Positions 1-7,525 of a DNA stretch of 34,609 bases are shown one piece after another. This DNA comes from Taishania sp036758285 (lineage in GTDB: Bacteria > Bacteroidota > Bacteroidia > Flavobacteriales_D > Crocinitomicaceae): contig DAIOWV010000028.1 of the NCBI GenBank assembly GCA_036758285.1, forward strand, positions 1 through 34,609, given 5' to 3'. The position numbers and the translations under genes were made by a program. The stretch's first letter is position 1. Every line of letters begins with the position of its first letter. The notes below the pieces were generated by a model. It searched no databases and was not told the DNA's origin. It was given only the letters and a program-made list of their open reading frames with translations.

Positions 1-17
1 GCTTGCATTCTATTGAT

Positions 18-721
18 TTATTTTACTTTATTTTCTAACATTGGAACAAAACTAAATACACCATATTGTTGAATATCTACTTCACCATCAGGTAGTTTTG
101 TTATTTTTAACATAATTTGATCTTTCCCTTCACCAACAGGGATAACCATAATTCCACCTTCTTTTAATTGATCGATTAAAGCCGCAGGAACTTCAGGTGC
201 TCCACATGNNNNNNNNNNNNNNNNNNNNNNNNNNNNNNNNNNNNNNNNNNNNNNNNNNNNNNNNNNNNNACTAAAACTTTGTCAAATGGAGCTAAATTTG
301 GTAAACCCGCATATCCATCGCCATAAGAAAGTCGAGGATTAAAATTGAAATGATGAATAATTTTCTGAGCCTTCAAAAATAATTCTCGTTGACGTTCAAT
401 TGAAAATACTTTCATACCCAATTGGCAAAGAATGCATGTTTGAAATCCAGAACCAGTACCAATCTCTAAGACTTTTTCTCCTTTTTTTAAATTCAATAAA
501 TGTGTTTGAAAAGCAACAGTATACGGATGCGAAATTGTTTGTCCCGCACCAATCTGAAATGCTTGATTACTGTATGCTTGTTGTTCAAAAACTAAATCTA
601 GAAAAAAATGTCTTGGTATGGCATCAAAAGCTTCCAAAATCAATTCATTCTCAATACCTTTTTCTCGCAACTCATTGATAAGTTGCCTTCTCATTCCTTT
701 GTGCTTGAAAGTATCTTGCAT
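18..721 (-). CDS. pcm: protein-L-isoaspartate O-methyltransferase (interrupted by an N gap)
   Basis: Repairs isoaspartyl residues in aged proteins by SAM-dependent methylation in the cytoplasm. The N-terminal part shows the family's entry motif GAGQTISHPYTVA and the SAM-binding motif VLEIGTGSGFQT. After the gap the sequence reads CGAPEVPAAL and continues to a stop at 18-20, ending MLENKVK, so the gene extends beyond the gap in a different apparent frame. The 61 N at 209-269 lie inside the conserved FDKVL-VT-CGAPEVP strand. Family alignment (E. coli Pcm has VTAAPPEIP) leaves room for only two missing bases, which restores one frame and a 214-aa protein of normal length. A TAACTTTG element (minus strand, 733-726) lies just in front of the ATG at 721. 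Identification is secure; the sequence across the gap is not. Confidence 0.93.
209..269. other. Assembly gap (61 N) inside pcm
   Basis: Run of 61 N. Reading frames on the two sides differ by one, and alignment to the conserved VTxxxPEIP strand suggests that about 2 nt are really missing. The run length is therefore not a true distance. Confidence 0.9.
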
Positions 722-779
722 GTTGCAAAGTTAGTAAAGATTTACCTAAAATAGTTTTAAAATATTAACAGAAACGGAC

Positions 780-1553
780 TTATTCTCCTTTAAAAACAGG
801 ATTTCTTTTTTCTAAAAAAGCATTTACTCCCTCGTTAAAGTCATAAGTTGTTCCCGCAATTGTTTGCAATTCACCTTCTACAGCCAATTGTTGAGTGAGG
901 TTATTTGTTAAACTTAAGTTTAATGCTCTTTTTGTTAACCCCAATCCTTTTGTTGGCATAAGTGCAAGTTTTTCAGCAAATGCATTTATTTCGATTTCAA
1001 AAGAATCGTCTTCAACTGCTTTATAAATCATATTCAAAGAGACAGCTTCATCAGCAGAAACTTTATCTCCAGTCATCATTAATGCTGCAGCCTTTTGAAA
1101 TCCAATAATCCTTGGTAAAAAGAAAGTTCCTGCAGAATCAGGAATTAAACCAATTTTTGAGAATGCTTGGATAAATGCAGCACTTTTTTTAGCAATTGTA
1201 ATATCACAAGCTAAAGCGATATTTGCCCCAGCCCCAGCCGCAACACCATTAACGGCACCAATAATTGGTTTTTCAATCGTTCGAATTCTTTCGATAATCG
1301 GATTATAATGATCACTAACAATCGAAGATAATTCAGGTCCATTTGGATCCATAACCTCCGCTAAATCTTGACCTGCACAAAAAGCTTTGCCTTCTCCTGT
1401 CAAAACGATTGCTCTAACACTTGCATCTTTTTCAGCTTCATCTAATTCTTTGTGTAAAGCAAATGCCATAGATTGATTAAAAGAATTAAAAACAGTTGGA
1501 CGATTAAATTTTAATGTACGTACCCCATTATTGTTTGTAACTATGATATCCAT
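780..1553 (-). CDS. enoyl-CoA hydratase/isomerase, PaaG-like
   Basis: A 257-aa crotonase-fold enzyme acting on acyl-CoA thioesters in the cytoplasm. The CoA-binding and oxyanion-hole stretches are AFCAGQDLAEV (about residues 58-68) and AVNGVAAGAGANIALACD (about 100-117). The later segment SKIGLIPDSAGTFFLPR carries the Asp typical of PaaG, the 1,2-epoxyphenylacetyl-CoA isomerase of phenylacetate breakdown, and lacks the two catalytic Glu of ordinary hydratases. Length and the start MDIIVTNN fit the family. No other paa genes are nearby, so the substrate cannot be fixed from context; a general enoyl-CoA isomerase or hydratase is the alternative. It lies 58 bp upstream of pcm on the same strand, so co-transcription is possible, though pcm also has its own promoter-like element. 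Confidence 0.85.
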   Translation of the reverse strand: MDIIVTNNNGVRTLKFNRPTVFNSFNQSMAFALHKELDEAEKDASVRAIVLTGEGKAFCAGQDLAEVMDPNGPELSSIVSDHYNPIIERIRTIEKPIIGAVNGVAAGAGANIALACDITIAKKSAAFIQAFSKIGLIPDSAGTFFLPRIIGFQKAAALMMTGDKVSADEAVSLNMIYKAVEDDSFEIEINAFAEKLALMPTKGLGLTKRALNLSLTNNLTQQLAVEGELQTIAGTTYDFNEGVNAFLEKRNPVFKGE

Positions 1554-1625
1554 TTTTATAAAAATTTAAGCAATAAATATACAGCAAAATGTTCAATTCT
1601 GCACTCTTGAAATAAGGAAGAGAAG

Positions 1626-2783
1626 TTATTTTACTTTTGGAGAAACCAATTGCATACACAATTTCATACGGATAATTCTTTTTGCTGAAGCATCTACTTT
1701 TGCTTTGAATTTTTCGTCAGATTGGTATTTTTTCAAAATTTCTTCGTGTGCTTTGTTTGCATCTAAAGGCATTAAAACAATATCACAACCAGCATCAATA
1801 GCAGCAGCATTTGAACTAGGTACTTGTGTAACACCCCCCATATTCATTGCATCTGTAACAATAAGCCCTTTGTAATTTAGTTCATTTCTGAGTAAATCAG
1901 TCACGATAACTGGAGATACAGTCGCAGGAAGCCCATTTGTATTGTACTTTTCGTTGTTTTTTACAGCTAAATGTCCAATCATGATTGACGGTACATTTTT
2001 AGCAGCTAATTGTTTGAAAATTTCTAGTTCTTTCAATTCACCATCAATTACTTGAAGAGCTTTATGAGTGTCACCAGAAACTAAACCATGACCTGGAAAA
2101 TGTTTTGCGGTTGAAACAATATTCGAATTTGTTGATTCTTCAATAAAAGCTAATGAAAAGGGAACAATGTTTTTAGGATCTTTTCCAAAACCTCTATAGC
2201 CAACTGTAGAGTTTGAAGCCATATCTGAAACGGGTGCGAAATTGTAATTAATCCCTATTTCATTTAATTCTTTGGAAATGATTTGAGCAACAGAACGTAC
2301 ATCTTCTTCGGACATGATTTCAGAGGCTTTTTTTACTGGTGTTGATCCTGTAATTTTTCGATTAACCAATGATGGTTCAGCATCGGCACTATACAAAAAA
2401 GGTATCACACCCAATTCTTCGTTTTTTTTGTTAATTGTTGAAATCCAATTTGAGAATTGTTCTTTAGTGCCGTTTAGCATTAGAATTCCTCCAATTTTTT
2501 TGTCTTCAACAAGTTTCATAATTGTTGCTTCTGTTTGCCCTAATCGTCCCATTGCTGGCATAATTAATTGAGCAACTTTTTCTTCATCACTTAAGGTAGA
2601 AAACAGTAAATCAACATCTTTATCAATTTGTACTGAATTAGAAAAGTAATCTTCTATTTGAAGAGGTTTAACCGTCTCAATTACTTTTTTTTCAACCTGT
2701 TCAGGTTGTTTCGTGTCATTGTTTTGAGCGCATGAAGTAAATGTTACTCCAGCAATAAAAAGATATGTGAAAATTTTATTCAT
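1626..2783 (-). CDS. glycoside hydrolase family 3 lipoprotein, beta-N-acetylglucosaminidase (NagZ)-like
   Basis: A 385-aa predicted lipoprotein with signal MNKIFTYLFIAGVTFTSC, the lipidated Cys being residue 18. The GH3 N-terminal domain follows. KHFPGHG at 227-233 and the D238-x-H240 pair match the NagZ acid/base loop. D311 in VTDAMNM fits the catalytic nucleophile. NagZ-type enzymes remove terminal N-acetylglucosamine from peptidoglycan fragments. Here the lipid anchor suggests action at the periplasmic or outer-membrane face. An in-frame start at 2840 would add residues that are only the antisense-frame reading of a duplicated neighbour fragment and would hide the signal peptide, so I chose the ATG at 2783-2781. 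That ATG overlaps the stop of the fragment (ATGAATAA). There is no C-terminal GH3 domain or beta-lactamase fusion. The exact substrate is inferred. Confidence 0.88.
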   Translation of the reverse strand: MNKIFTYLFIAGVTFTSCAQNNDTKQPEQVEKKVIETVKPLQIEDYFSNSVQIDKDVDLLFSTLSDEEKVAQLIMPAMGRLGQTEATIMKLVEDKKIGGILMLNGTKEQFSNWISTINKKNEELGVIPFLYSADAEPSLVNRKITGSTPVKKASEIMSEEDVRSVAQIISKELNEIGINYNFAPVSDMASNSTVGYRGFGKDPKNIVPFSLAFIEESTNSNIVSTAKHFPGHGLVSGDTHKALQVIDGELKELEIFKQLAAKNVPSIMIGHLAVKNNEKYNTNGLPATVSPVIVTDLLRNELNYKGLIVTDAMNMGGVTQVPSSNAAAIDAGCDIVLMPLDANKAHEEILKKYQSDEKFKAKVDASAKRIIRMKLCMQLVSPKVK

Positions 2784-2902
2784 ATTTAGCAAATACATTA
2801 TTCCAATAAACATCAAAGTTAAGTTCTGAAAACGCACCACGATTCCTTATTCGTTCTGTTTTTTCAACAATTCCATTGTCAACAATTAAGCCAAAACTAA
2901 AA
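2775..2902. repeat. 128-bp direct repeat, copy 1
   Basis: About 97% identical to 4038-4165 in the same orientation, with copy starts 1,263 bp apart. Identity ends sharply on both sides. The two copies bracket a 1,135-bp segment containing the T9SS-secreted protein gene. Confidence 0.92.
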
Positions 2903-2940
2903 TCTGAATAATTTTGAAAAATAGATGAGGTAGGAGAATC
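2776..2940 (-). pseudogene. truncated copy of the 3' end of the YdjM-type hydrolase gene
   Basis: Positions 2775-2902 match 4038-4165, the last about 42 codons and stop of the hydrolase gene, with 4 mismatches in 128 bp (2833, 2857, 2878, 2898). Two mismatches are silent in the hydrolase frame and two change a residue (E to D, G to S). The reading frame is intact to its stop at 2778-2776. Upstream, to about 2940, the frame stays open but no longer resembles the hydrolase, and no start or catalytic domain is present. It is therefore a fragment, lying between the stop of the T9SS protein gene and the GH3 start. Confidence 0.8.
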
Positions 2941-2941
2941 C

Positions 2942-3907
2942 TTAATTGACGATAATTTTCTTTGTTATTTTTTCATGATTGTCTATTGTTATCTCAATAA
3001 AATAAGCTCCCTTTTCATAATTTGAAAGATTTATTTTTTGCTCCTTAGATGTTGTTTTTACATCAATCATGATATTTCCAAATACATCCGACACTCTAAT
3101 TTTTTGGAGATTGCTTTCAGAGTAGTTATAAATAATTAATATATCATTACATGGATTTGGCCACATTTTTATCACATCATTAGCTTGAACAACATCCTGT
3201 AGGGAGACGTTTTTAGTGCAATTTTCTGAATATTTTGCAGGTACCATTGAACTGTTATTCATCCAGCCATCATATACTTGATTTTCTGACACTTTAAGAC
3301 ACATTAACGCACTACTTTGTTCAAATTGAGGATATAAAGTTAAATTGAATCCTGAACTAGCTCCAATTCCTTCAATTATAGAGATATATGCAGAATCGAT
3401 TGAGTTGGTTCCAAGTTGCCATCGTTTATGATAAAGTCCATCTAATAGTAACACAGAATCTTGTCCCATTACTAGTAAATTGGGATAATTTACATTTGTG
3501 ACAGTTTGTGGGTAAATTTGCCCTACAGTTAAATTGAAATCATAGAGTAGCGTATCTTGATTATCAGAAAATGTATATACTTTTTTATTTGGAATATCTT
3601 GTCTAAAATAAAAATTAGAACTTGGAATAGTATATGTTTCTGTCGTGTAATTTTGTTGCCCCCAGTTATCCGCCCATTGAATGATTTGATGTCCTTTTAA
3701 GGTATGGTAGATTTCCGAACCAATCAATGTGTCTTGACTAAAACTGATAGAGTTGGTGATGGTTGTATGTTCGTGTCCACCATAATAATACAAAAAAGAA
3801 GCTTGAATCCAAGTAGCCTCAGATTCTGGTATTGGTTGGAACGTTTGCGCACATAGTTTTTCTCCAAAACAAAGTGCAATCAATAGACAGGTATACAATG
3901 TTTTCAT
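2942..3907 (-). CDS. secreted protein with T9SS C-terminal sorting domain
   Basis: A 321-aa protein with a signal peptide (MKTLYTCLLIALCFGEKLCA, cleaved before QTF). A body of about 220 residues follows that I cannot assign to a family. The C-terminal domain of about 75 residues begins near KMWPNPCNDILII and contains VSDVFGNIM and NLSNYEKGAYFIEI. This is the pattern of the type A Por secretion tail (TIGR04183), which directs export through T9SS and surface attachment or release. The body is rich in Tyr, Asn and Ser, as in many Bacteroidota surface proteins. The gene sits exactly between two 128-bp direct repeats, suggesting that it arrived by a recombination event. Secretion route is well supported; function is unknown. 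Confidence 0.85.
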   Translation of the reverse strand: MKTLYTCLLIALCFGEKLCAQTFQPIPESEATWIQASFLYYYGGHEHTTITNSISFSQDTLIGSEIYHTLKGHQIIQWADNWGQQNYTTETYTIPSSNFYFRQDIPNKKVYTFSDNQDTLLYDFNLTVGQIYPQTVTNVNYPNLLVMGQDSVLLLDGLYHKRWQLGTNSIDSAYISIIEGIGASSGFNLTLYPQFEQSSALMCLKVSENQVYDGWMNNSSMVPAKYSENCTKNVSLQDVVQANDVIKMWPNPCNDILIIYNYSESNLQKIRVSDVFGNIMIDVKTTSKEQKINLSNYEKGAYFIEITIDNHEKITKKIIVN

Positions 3908-4037
3908 AAGTGAAGATGAATTGTGTTTTTCAATATTAGAACGTTCAATAGGATTGAAAGGTTGGGGAAAATTATGGAACGTAAATAAAGAAAAAATAGT
4001 TATTTAACTCATTATCAATAAAATTTAAGAGAGATGG

Positions 4038-4165
4038 TTTATTCATATTTAGCAAATACATTATTCCAATAAACATCAAAGTTAAGTTCTGAAAATGCAC
4101 CACGATTCCTTATTCGTTCCGTTTTTTCAACAATTCCATTTTCAACAATTAAGCCAAAACCAAAA
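4038..4165. repeat. 128-bp direct repeat, copy 2 (inside the hydrolase 3' end)
   Basis: Partner of 2775-2902. It covers the hydrolase stop codon and the preceding 41-42 codons. Confidence 0.92.
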
Positions 4166-5067
4166 ACAGGGTTTTTAGCTTTACCATTTGTAAGTTTTGT
4201 TGCTGTTCCAAATCGCATATCATAAAATAAATAGGTATTATCTTCTTTCATTATTGTATAATAACCGTTTGAAATAAAACGTAGTTTTTCAGGGTAGTGT
4301 TCTTCACCTTGCTTCCATTTAATTTCATTTAGTAAATGATGATTTTTTGGAATGATTTCAAGGTCTTCAGGTTTGTAAGAACCAAAAACGGATTTGTAGT
4401 TCACATAATAATTTTCATTGCTTTCTCCAATTATCATCCAATAAAACGTCGTCCCTGGCATCGCAGATACGAGTGTGCGATTCACTTTAATACCTGATTT
4501 TGAAAAGTATTCATCTGTATGTTTCGAAACAGAATGTTGAGCATATAAACCCCAAAATAAATAAAGTGTTGAATAAACAATTCCAATCCAGTTTATTCGA
4601 CTTCTCCATTTTGCAGTTCTTTTCATGCATATAGCAACAACAACGCAAATTAGAAATGGAACAGTGTAGAGTGGGTCTATTACAAAAACAGAATCTAAAG
4701 CTAATCTTACTGGGTTTGGCCAAAGTAAAGATGTTCCATAGTTTGTAAAAGTATCAAGCATTGGGTGGGTTATTATTCCAAAGAAAAACAATAGCCACCA
4801 CGTTTTAAATTCATATTTTCGTTTGTAGAGTCTGAATAAAATCCAAGCAAACAAAGGTGAAAACGCAATTGCAAATAGTATTGAGTGTGAAAAACCTCTG
4901 TGAATCAATGCTCCATCAATTGGGTGATAAAATCCAGTTAAAAAAACATCTAAGTCAGGAATTGTACCTGCTATCCCTCCCCAAAAGGCAGCTTTTATGC
5001 CCATCTTTCTGCCTCCAACTGCTTCGCCAATTGCGGCGCCGAGAACAACTTGTGTCAATGAATCCAT
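4039..5067 (-). CDS. membrane-bound metal-dependent hydrolase, YdjM/PF04307 family
   Basis: A 342-aa inner-membrane protein. The N-terminal half carries the family's metal-ligand pattern: D38 and D40 in GTIPDLDVF, H56 and H61 in HRGFSHSI, and H101/D105 in HPMLDTFTNYG. These alternate with hydrophobic segments at roughly 62-80, 90-105, 130-150 and 160-178. The C-terminal half (about 180-342) is soluble-looking. The family includes E. coli YdjM and resembles phospholipase C-like zinc hydrolases, but no substrate is established. The start MDSLTQVVLG is typical of the family. The last 128 bp are duplicated downstream at 2775-2902, leaving a fragment next to the GH3 gene. Confidence 0.85.
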   Translation of the reverse strand: MDSLTQVVLGAAIGEAVGGRKMGIKAAFWGGIAGTIPDLDVFLTGFYHPIDGALIHRGFSHSILFAIAFSPLFAWILFRLYKRKYEFKTWWLLFFFGIITHPMLDTFTNYGTSLLWPNPVRLALDSVFVIDPLYTVPFLICVVVAICMKRTAKWRSRINWIGIVYSTLYLFWGLYAQHSVSKHTDEYFSKSGIKVNRTLVSAMPGTTFYWMIIGESNENYYVNYKSVFGSYKPEDLEIIPKNHHLLNEIKWKQGEEHYPEKLRFISNGYYTIMKEDNTYLFYDMRFGTATKLTNGKAKNPVFGFGLIVENGIVEKTERIRNRGAFSELNFDVYWNNVFAKYE

Positions 5068-5244
5068 TCAATTTATTTTTTTGTGAAATTAGTAAATATT
5101 GAAGGATTCATACTTTCTTTTCTTTTGAATTAACTTTTAATTAATTGATATATTAAGTTTGAAAATTGATACTTTTTTATTAAATTCAATATCGTTTGTT
5201 GGAGATTGATTCTAAACAAAATTAAATAAACCTATCTTTTTAAA

Positions 5245-5934
5245 ATGGAACTAAACCGAAGTATCAAAACTTGGGCTGAAGATGATCGTCCACGTGAAAA
5301 AATGTTATTGAAAGGAAGAGGCGCGCTTTCTGATGCCGAATTGTTGGCTATTTTATTGGGGTCAGGTACTCCTTCACGATCTGCATTAGATGTTGCACAA
5401 GATTTATTAGTTAAAAATGAGAATAATCTTCAATCACTAGGGAAAATGTCAGTTAATGAATTGAAAAAAATAAAAGGCATTGGCGATGCAAAGGCTATAA
5501 CTTTGTGTGCTGCAATTGAGTTAGGACGAAGGAGACAAGCATTATTGCCCACGAAAAAAGCACAAGTTACTTCATCAGAAACAGCATTTGATTTATTGAT
5601 GATTGATTTTCAAGACCTAAATCATGAAGAGTTTTATGTGTTATACCTTAATAAAGGGAATTATGTTATTCAAAAAAAACAAATATCGATAGGTGGTTTA
5701 GCAGGAACCGTTGTTGATGGAAAAATAATTTTTAAAACTGCATTGGAATTGAATGCTTGTGGAATCATTATGGCACACAATCATCCTAGTGGCAGACTTC
5801 AACCAAGCGAACAAGATTTAAGATTAACGAAACAATTGAAAGAGTTTGGTCGATTAATTGATATTGAAATTCTTGATCATTTAATTATTGCTGATAAATC
5901 ATATTATAGTTTTGCCGATGAAGGTAAAATGTAA
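5245..5934 (+). CDS. radC: RadC family protein (JAB/MPN domain)
   Basis: A 229-aa RadC homologue of standard length. The N-terminal UPF0758 region (about 1-100) includes a helix-hairpin-helix stretch, LKKIKGIGDAKA. The C-terminal JAB domain has the metal-binding motif HNHPSGRLQPSEQD, with ligands H178, H180 and D191 and S188 in the usual place. RadC was once linked to DNA repair; a metallo-hydrolase or nuclease-related role is more likely but unproven. A 177-bp spacer separates it from the divergent hydrolase gene. A TAAGTTTG sequence at 5154-5161 could be a -7 element, but I see no -33 TTG at a normal distance. Its stop codon directly abuts the ATG of a 34-codon ORF. Confidence 0.92.
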   Translation: MELNRSIKTWAEDDRPREKMLLKGRGALSDAELLAILLGSGTPSRSALDVAQDLLVKNENNLQSLGKMSVNELKKIKGIGDAKAITLCAAIELGRRRQALLPTKKAQVTSSETAFDLLMIDFQDLNHEEFYVLYLNKGNYVIQKKQISIGGLAGTVVDGKIIFKTALELNACGIIMAHNHPSGRLQPSEQDLRLTKQLKEFGRLIDIEILDHLIIADKSYYSFADEGKM

Positions 5935-6039
5935 ATGGATAAACTAAGAACTTTTTTGTGTTTAATTTTTATATTTAATCTTGTTTTATCATGTCAAAAA
6001 TCATTACTTTTGTATCAATGGAAAAACAAATCATTCTGA
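5935..6039 (+). CDS. 34-codon ORF with lipoprotein signal peptide (small or truncated lipoprotein)
   Basis: ATG at 5935 immediately follows the radC stop (TAAATG). The translation begins MDKLRTFLCLIFIFNLVLSC: a charged N-terminus, a hydrophobic core and a lipobox ending LVLSC. The frame then runs only 14 more residues to TGA at 6037-6039, overlapping the start of pyrR in another frame. A signal this regular is unlikely to be chance, so I read it as a tiny lipoprotein or, more probably, the 5' remnant of a lipoprotein gene lost by deletion. The pyrR promoter lies inside it. No function can be given. Confidence 0.42.
   Translation: MDKLRTFLCLIFIFNLVLSCQKSLLLYQWKNKSF
5981..6012 (+). promoter_or_regulatory. 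pyrR promoter, TTG-N21-TACTTTTG
   Basis: TTG at 5981-5983 and TACTTTTG at 6005-6012 match the Bacteroidota sigma-ABfr pattern (TTG, about 19-21 nt, TAnnTTTG). The pyrR ATG begins at 6018, only 5 nt later, so the transcript would be leaderless or nearly so. Confidence 0.55.
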
Positions 6040-6566
6040 ACAAAAGGCACATTGATCTTACAATGAAACGCCTTTGTTATCAATTGATTGAGACTCATAA
6101 CGATTTTTCAAATGCTATTTTAATCGGACTTCAACCTAGAGGGATTCATGTTGTTACTCGACTTAAAAAAGAATTAGAGCAGATATTGAATAAGGAAGTG
6201 GTATGTGGAAATTTAGATATTACATTCTACCGAGATGATTTTCGAAGAAGAGAGAAACCGTTGATTCCAAGTGTTACAAATATTGATTTTGCGATTGAAG
6301 GTAAAAATATAATCATTGTTGATGATGTGCTTTTTACTGGACGTACAATTCGATCAGGATTAGATGCACTACTTGCTTTTGGTCGACCAGCAAAGGTTGA
6401 GTTGTTAGTTTTCATCGATCGTAGATTCAATCGTGATTTACCTATACAGGCAGATTACATTGGAAAAACAGTCGATACTCTATCAGAAGAACGAGTTTCA
6501 GTCGAGTGGAGCGAAATAGAAGGAGAAGATAAAGTTACATTGTATACACCTGACATCAATGAATAA
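6018..6566 (+). CDS. pyrR: PyrR, bifunctional pyrimidine regulator / uracil phosphoribosyltransferase
   Basis: A 182-aa phosphoribosyltransferase-fold protein. The PRPP-binding motif IIIVDDVLFTGRTIRSGLDA and the PyrR-specific DITFYRDDF and LQPRGIHV stretches are present. PyrR converts uracil and PRPP to UMP and in Firmicutes binds pyr mRNA to cause attenuation. No leader or attenuator precedes it here, so RNA-based control of this locus is not evident. The start at 6018 (MEKQIILN) is chosen over the ATG at 5991 because the intervening sequence contains a promoter -7 element and the family begins near MEKQ. Its stop overlaps the pyrB start (ATGAATAA), implying translational coupling with the enzyme of the same pathway. 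Confidence 0.93.
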   Translation: MEKQIILNKRHIDLTMKRLCYQLIETHNDFSNAILIGLQPRGIHVVTRLKKELEQILNKEVVCGNLDITFYRDDFRRREKPLIPSVTNIDFAIEGKNIIIVDDVLFTGRTIRSGLDALLAFGRPAKVELLVFIDRRFNRDLPIQADYIGKTVDTLSEERVSVEWSEIEGEDKVTLYTPDINE

Positions 6567-7488
6567 TTTAAGTGTAGAACATATTATCGGTATTAAAGAT
6601 CTTACGAAGCAAGATATCGAATTAATTCTGAATACAGCTGAAACATTTAAACAGGTTATTAATCGACCAATAAAAAAAGTACCTTCTCTAAGAGATATAA
6701 CAATTGCCAATTTGTTCTTTGAAAACTCAACGAGAACAAGACTTTCATTTGAATTAGCTGAGAAAAGGTTGTCTGCTGATATTGTAAATTTTAGTGCAGC
6801 AAGTAGTTCTGTTAAGAAGGGTGAAACGTTGATAGATACTGTAAATAATATCTTGGCAATGAAGGTTGATTTGGTTGTTATGCGACATCCAAATCCTGGA
6901 GCAGCGAAGTTTTTATCTGAAAGAGTAGATGCACGTATAGTTAATGCTGGAGATGGAACACATGAACACCCAACTCAAGCTTTATTAGATGCATTTTCTA
7001 TTCGTGAACAATTAGGAACTTTAGAAGGTAAAAAGGTTGTAATTGTTGGTGATATATTACATTCTCGTGTTGCTTTGTCAAATATTTATTGCCTTCAAAA
7101 AATGGGGGCTGAAGTGATGGTTTGTGGTCCAACGACTTTGATACCGAAATACATTAATGAATTAGGAGTTAAAGTAGAACATAACCTTAGAAAAGCTTTA
7201 GAGTGGTGTGATGTTGCTAATATGTTGCGTATTCAACTTGAACGTCAGGATATTAAGTTTTTCCCATCGCTTCGTGAATACAGCATGCAATATGGTTTGA
7301 CTAAGGAAATATTGGATTCTTTAGATAAAAAAATAATTGTAATGCACCCTGGACCAATAAATCGAGGTGTTGAAATAACTAGTGATGTAGCTGATTCAGA
7401 GCAATCTATTATTTTACAGCAAGTTGAAAACGGTGTTGCTGTACGAATGGCTTGCATTTATTTATTGGCTTCAAAAATAGGAAGGTAG
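6559..7488 (+). CDS. pyrB: aspartate carbamoyltransferase catalytic subunit
   Basis: A 309-aa enzyme joining carbamoyl phosphate and L-aspartate in the committed step of UMP synthesis. The carbamoyl-phosphate site FFENSTRTRLSFELA (about residues 51-65) is intact. GDGTHEHPTQALLDAFSIRE marks the domain hinge and HPGPINRGVEI the aspartate-binding C-terminal domain. No pyrI regulatory subunit follows. The gene overlaps pyrR by 8 nt and ends 37 bp before the WG-repeat gene; no terminator is visible between them. Confidence 0.95.
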   Translation: MNNLSVEHIIGIKDLTKQDIELILNTAETFKQVINRPIKKVPSLRDITIANLFFENSTRTRLSFELAEKRLSADIVNFSAASSSVKKGETLIDTVNNILAMKVDLVVMRHPNPGAAKFLSERVDARIVNAGDGTHEHPTQALLDAFSIREQLGTLEGKKVVIVGDILHSRVALSNIYCLQKMGAEVMVCGPTTLIPKYINELGVKVEHNLRKALEWCDVANMLRIQLERQDIKFFPSLREYSMQYGLTKEILDSLDKKIIVMHPGPINRGVEITSDVADSEQSIILQQVENGVAVRMACIYLLASKIGR

Positions 7489-7525
7489 AACCCTTTTTAG
7501 CAAATCATTTTACATTTTTATTACT

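Noticed and set aside
2784..2840. N-terminal extension of the GH3 protein (MVRFQNLTL...)
   Set aside because: It is the out-of-frame reading of the duplicated hydrolase fragment and would bury the lipoprotein signal peptide.
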